Assembly: GCA_947481985.1 (NCBI GenBank)
Contig: CANKIK010000091.1
Coordinates: 1-19,198, forward strand
From: QWOP01 sp003669605
GTDB lineage: Bacteria; Planctomycetota; Planctomycetia; Pirellulales; UBA1268
DNA length: 19,198 nt
Direction: 5' to 3'
Made by a program: the position numbers and the translations under genes
The notes under the pieces: generated by a model
The model's input: the letters and a program-made list of their open reading frames with translations, nothing else
Told to the model about the DNA's origin: nothing
The model's database searches: none
Shown here: one piece after another, positions 16,330-19,198 of the stretch
Layout of the letters: every line of letters begins with the position of its first letter
Numbering within the stretch: the first letter of the stretch is position 1

Positions 16330-18936
16330 CTACCGCGGCGACTTGAGCCGCTGGCGGACGAGCACCGGGAGATGCTTCACCGGCACCGAGCCGCAGAAGA
16401 GCACCGCCTCGTGGTAGCGGCCGAGCTCAAAAGCCTCCCCCTGCTCGCGCTGGATCTCTTGGCGGAGACGGTGATGGGCGGTGCGGCCGGCGAAGTAGGT
16501 GGAGAGCTGCACGGAGCTCTGCTTGGCGCGGACGATTTTCGGCCGCGCTTCCCCCTCCGTCTGGAAGGCGTCGTCGATGAGGAACTGGAGGGCCTTCTCG
16601 TCGCTCCAGTCTTCGCAGTGCATGCCATGATCGAGCAGGGCATTGCAGACAGAACGCAAATAAAACTTGAGTTGCATCAGCCGGAGGGCCAAGTCGCCTT
16701 CACCGTAGCCCTGATCGAGCATCATCTGCTCGGTGTAGACCGCCCAGCCTTCGATATTTGTCCCCGAATGGAGCACGCGGCGGACGAGCGACGGGCAACG
16801 GTTCGACCACTCCAGTTGCACATAATGCCCCGGATAGGCTTCGTGGATCGTGAGGATCCGCAGCATCTGCCGGTTGTATTCCTCGAGGAAGCTTTCTCGG
16901 CGGCGTTCATCCCATGACGCCGGGGGCGGGCTGATGGCGTAGGTGCTGGGGCCACTGGGATCGAGCGGCAGGGCATTTTCGAGATAGGCAGCGGAATTGC
17001 CGCGGCGAAACTCCGGCATCTCGAGAATTCGGCAGCGGTCAGGCTCAGGGAGACTGACGATATCGAAAGTGCGAATGAACTCCTTCAGCCCCGCCACCGT
17101 CTCTCGCGCATCGCGGACGAGCGTCTCGGGCGCGCCATGATCACGGTTCACCGCGCCGATCACGAGCCGCACAAGCTCTCTCCGCCCAGCATCATCCTCC
17201 GGGGGCAGCGGCCTGCCGGAGAAGTGCTTGTGCCACAGCTGCCGCGACACGGCAATCAGATCACGGTGCACCCGCACAAACTCGCCCCGGGCCTCGGCAA
17301 CGACGCGATCGGCATCCCACCCCATGTCGAGAACGAGCTCGAGCTTCTGGGAAAACTTCTCCTTCCCGAGCCGCCAAGGTCCACGGGCCTGGGGGAGGAG
17401 TTCCTTCTCGAGGAATGCCTGATGACGCTCAAGCGCCACGACAACCGGCTTGGCAGCCTCACGGAGCGCCGGCAGTTGCGGCGAATCACTGGCCAGTGAA
17501 AAGAGATCGCCAGAATAGAAAGCGACCGACCCACGGTTCTGCCCGATCGCCGTTTCGAGCATCGTCGGGGTCGGGTCAACGAGCGACACTTTGGCCGCGT
17601 CAACGACCGCCGGAATGAGCTTCATCCGCGCAATCGCATTCTCGAGGTTTTTTTCTTTGGGCAGCGTCGACTGCGTCAGGAGCGCGTAGACCGAGTCGGT
17701 CGTGTAGGCGCCGTAGACCCGCGCGTCCTGCTCAAACGGCCGCTCGTTCTCGGCCAGCCAGATGCTGCGGAGGAGATCTTCGCGGAGGATTTCGTAGTCG
17801 ATCTGGCCATCGACGGAGAGCTTTTCAGGTGCCGCACCGCCGAACGCCTGCTCAAGAGCCGCAAGCTGTCGCTTCCAGTGGTCGAGCCATCCGGCCCGAG
17901 CCTCAGGGGAAATGTCGTCGAGGAGGTGATCAAAGGAGTGGTCGCCGAGCGCACTGGCCTCAAGCGGCCGAAGCCGGAAGCTCTCCTGGAGGTGGTCGCG
18001 GAAAAACTCGGCCAAGCGAGCGTCGGCCGTCCCTGCGCCGGCCGGCTCGGCTCCTGGTTGCAAAACGGCCGTCACGGCGGCGTGATCCGACGGGGTGCGG
18101 CCGTCGCGCTCACTGCGGTCGACGCCCCCTGCAGCCACCCGCCAGTCCCGCGAGCAGCCGATCCAGTCGATCCGCACGCCGCCGGTGTTGCGGGCGTCAA
18201 ACCCAGTGAACGTCCCTTCCGCGCCAGCCAATTCGCGCGTCGGCACCGCCACGCGGAAGGTGTCGACAAGCGTTGCGGGGCCGTCGTCGCCAGCATTGAA
18301 GAGGGCTTCGTAGGGGGGCGTCCCTTCCCCGGCGTTGAAATCACCGCTGACAACAAGCCGGCAGCCATCGCCATTTTCCCCGAGCCAGCGGCGGATAAGC
18401 GCGGCCGACTCGCGGCGGGCCCAAGCCCCCTGATGGTCGAAGTGGGTGTTGAGAAACAGGGTTGGCAGTGCGGCCGGATCGGTCTTGTCGGCGAGCTTTA
18501 CCCAGGTGGCGATCCGTGGCAGGGCGGCATCCCAGCCTTTGCTGCCGACCACGTCGGGAGTCGGCGACAGCCAGAAATCTCCGCCGGCCGTCTTCTGAAA
18601 ACGTTCCGTCTTAAAAAACAGCGCCGCCATCTCCCCCTGCTCACGTCCATCGTCGCGGCCGACACCCGCAGCCTCGTAGCGATGGAGAAGCCCAAGGAGC
18701 TCGTCGCGTTGAAAAGCCAGCGTCTCCTGCGTGCCGAGGAGATCGGGATCGAACTTGGCAATCGTGTCGGCGAGGAACTGTTTCCGGTTCGGCCAGGCGT
18801 TGACACCGTCATCGGCGGTGCCGTAGCGGATGTTGAAACTCATCACGCGGACAGGCTCTCCGGCCGAAGCCGGCCGGAACACGAAAAGCATCGCCAGCCA
18901 GGCCACCAGCACGCCACCGACGGTGAACAATCGCAT
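16330..18936 (-). CDS. Secreted fusion of endonuclease/exonuclease/phosphatase domain and DUF885 metallopeptidase-like domain
   Basis: 868 residues. The signal peptide ends at about residue 25 (ASA/GE). Residues about 28-295 are an EEP-superfamily domain, with MSFNIRYG (N35), GTQE, a GDFN motif, IDWIGCSRDW and SDHAAV: the usual Mg-dependent phosphodiesterase/phosphatase residues. Residues about 315-865 are DUF885, with HEAYPGH at 698-704 and EGWAVYTEQ at 729-737; the two His and a downstream Glu look like a zinc peptidase site, although activity in the family is mostly unproven. The frame is open 53 codons further upstream to 19095, but that stretch translates the inverted repeat at 18967-19048 and enters the neighbouring gene. 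The ATG at 18936 has AGGAGGAG just before it and opens the signal peptide. The ends are 108 nt from the next gene downstream and 112 nt from the gene upstream. Substrate unknown. Confidence 0.9.
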   Translation of the reverse strand: MRLFTVGGVLVAWLAMLFVFRPASAGEPVRVMSFNIRYGTADDGVNAWPNRKQFLADTIAKFDPDLLGTQETLAFQRDELLGLLHRYEAAGVGRDDGREQGEMAALFFKTERFQKTAGGDFWLSPTPDVVGSKGWDAALPRIATWVKLADKTDPAALPTLFLNTHFDHQGAWARRESAALIRRWLGENGDGCRLVVSGDFNAGEGTPPYEALFNAGDDGPATLVDTFRVAVPTRELAGAEGTFTGFDARNTGGVRIDWIGCSRDWRVAAGGVDRSERDGRTPSDHAAVTAVLQPGAEPAGAGTADARLAEFFRDHLQESFRLRPLEASALGDHSFDHLLDDISPEARAGWLDHWKRQLAALEQAFGGAAPEKLSVDGQIDYEILREDLLRSIWLAENERPFEQDARVYGAYTTDSVYALLTQSTLPKEKNLENAIARMKLIPAVVDAAKVSLVDPTPTMLETAIGQNRGSVAFYSGDLFSLASDSPQLPALREAAKPVVVALERHQAFLEKELLPQARGPWRLGKEKFSQKLELVLDMGWDADRVVAEARGEFVRVHRDLIAVSRQLWHKHFSGRPLPPEDDAGRRELVRLVIGAVNRDHGAPETLVRDARETVAGLKEFIRTFDIVSLPEPDRCRILEMPEFRRGNSAAYLENALPLDPSGPSTYAISPPPASWDERRRESFLEEYNRQMLRILTIHEAYPGHYVQLEWSNRCPSLVRRVLHSGTNIEGWAVYTEQMMLDQGYGEGDLALRLMQLKFYLRSVCNALLDHGMHCEDWSDEKALQFLIDDAFQTEGEARPKIVRAKQSSVQLSTYFAGRTAHHRLRQEIQREQGEAFELGRYHEAVLFCGSVPVKHLPVLVRQRLKSPR

Positions 18937-18940
18937 CTCG

Positions 18941-18948
18941 CTCCTCCT
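18941..18948 (-). promoter_or_regulatory. Strong ribosome binding site fixing the start of the EEP-DUF885 gene
   Basis: On the minus strand AGGAGGAG precedes the ATG at 18936 by 4 nt. It settles the start against the longer open frame reaching 19095. Confidence 0.65.
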
Positions 18949-18966
18949 GTTTCGTCCAACCGGACT

Positions 18967-19048
18967 GGAAAAAGGTGCCAGCCACCATTTGCCCACCTCG
19001 CTGGTGATCCGTCCACCCCGGGAAAAAGGTGGCTGGCACCTTTTTTCC
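18967..19048. repeat. REPIN-like inverted pair of palindromic units
   Basis: An 18-nt arm at 18969-18986 (AAAAAGGTGCCAGCCACC) is repeated as its exact reverse complement at 19028-19045, with 41 nt between. Each arm is itself near-palindromic: AAAAAGGTG and CACC(TTTTT) around a 5-nt loop, CCAGC in the left unit and GCTGG in the right. So two copies of one hairpin unit sit in inverted orientation, as in REPIN/BIME elements. It fills the gap between the probable NAD+ synthetase and the EEP-DUF885 gene. It is non-coding; open frames across it are accidental. Whether it is dispersed in the genome cannot be told from this window. Confidence 0.75.
19023..19045 (-). terminator. Probable intrinsic terminator of the NadE-like gene
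   Basis: A 9-bp perfect stem (AAAAAGGTG / CACCTTTTT) with a 5-nt loop, starting 3 nt beyond the stop codon at 19049 and ending in five T on the minus strand. The A-run on the other side would let it work in both directions. It is the right-hand unit of the REPIN-like repeat. Confidence 0.5.
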
Positions 19049-19198
19049 TCACCCGTCGCGGGCTGCGGCCAGAACCTCCTCCTTGAGCAACGCATATCCC
19101 CGCGTAAACCGAGCCCCGATCTGGGCCTCGCGGAGATCGAAGCCGAAGGCCCGCTTGCTCACCGCCACGATCGGCGGCGCCTGCACCCGCTTGAAGAA
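19049..19198 (-). CDS. C-terminal fragment of a probable NAD(+) synthetase (NadE-like)
   Basis: 49 codons plus a TGA stop; the rest of the gene lies beyond the right edge. The stretch FKRVQAPPIVAVSKRAFG resembles the conserved KRxQAPP...RAFG ending of NadE-type NAD+ synthetases, which amidate deamido-NAD with ammonia or glutamine and ATP. The frame is open to the window edge and stops just before the terminator-like hairpin, which supports it as a real gene end. Only the last part is visible, so the catalytic domain cannot be checked and the identification rests on this short motif. Confidence 0.5.
   Translation of the reverse strand, partial: FFKRVQAPPIVAVSKRAFGFDLREAQIGARFTRGYALLKEEVLAAARDG

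Noticed and set aside
18937..19095. 53-codon upstream extension of the EEP-DUF885 protein
   Set aside because: Runs through the inverted repeat and into the next gene, while a strong ribosome site and signal peptide mark 18936.

Overview
The window looks like chromosomal DNA from a Planctomycetota bacterium, most likely a Pirellulales-type lineage. It is GC-rich. Three family signatures typical of the phylum are present: the PVC-type membrane-bound dehydrogenase with a C-terminal CxxCH cytochrome, LamG-like jellyroll domains, and a Tat-exported DUF1501 protein. Secreted multidomain proteins of 870 to more than 1,900 residues dominate. The taxonomic call is inference from these families; there is no rRNA or other marker gene here.

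Layout from left to right. (1) 1-5699, minus: one uninterrupted reading frame running off the left edge. It encodes a secreted giant with, in order, a signal peptide, a neutral/alkaline ceramidase-like domain, two LamG-like domains, a PVC-type dehydrogenase propeller, HEAT-like repeats and a c-type heme domain (CANCH). (2) 5798-7213, plus: a Tat-secreted DUF1501 protein, divergent from gene 1 across a 98-nt gap. (3) 7330-10662, minus: an RND efflux permease, convergent with the DUF1501 gene. (4) 10728-12134, minus: its periplasmic adaptor (HlyD/AcrA type). (5) 12172-16221, minus: a second redox giant with a TIM-barrel isomerase-like domain, a CVSCH heme domain, a propeller and an azurin-like type-1 copper domain. 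(6) 16330-18936, minus: a fusion of an endonuclease/exonuclease/phosphatase domain to a DUF885 (HEAYPGH) metallopeptidase-like domain. (7) 18967-19048: two copies of a palindromic unit in inverted orientation (REPIN-like). The copy next to gene 8 can also act as its terminator. (8) 19049-19198, minus: the C-terminal end of a probable NAD+ synthetase.

Genes 6, 5, 4 and 3 lie on one strand with gaps of 108, 37 and 65 nt, so they could be co-transcribed. The adaptor and permease clearly form one efflux unit, and no outer-membrane TolC-like partner is present. The two redox giants use the same modules (catalytic N-terminal domain, propeller, heme c) in different orders. Both appear to be exported fusions in which substrate binding or cleavage, oxidation and electron transfer sit on one chain. 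There is no gene-free stretch over 300 nt, and I saw no tRNA, rRNA, CRISPR array or insertion sequence.
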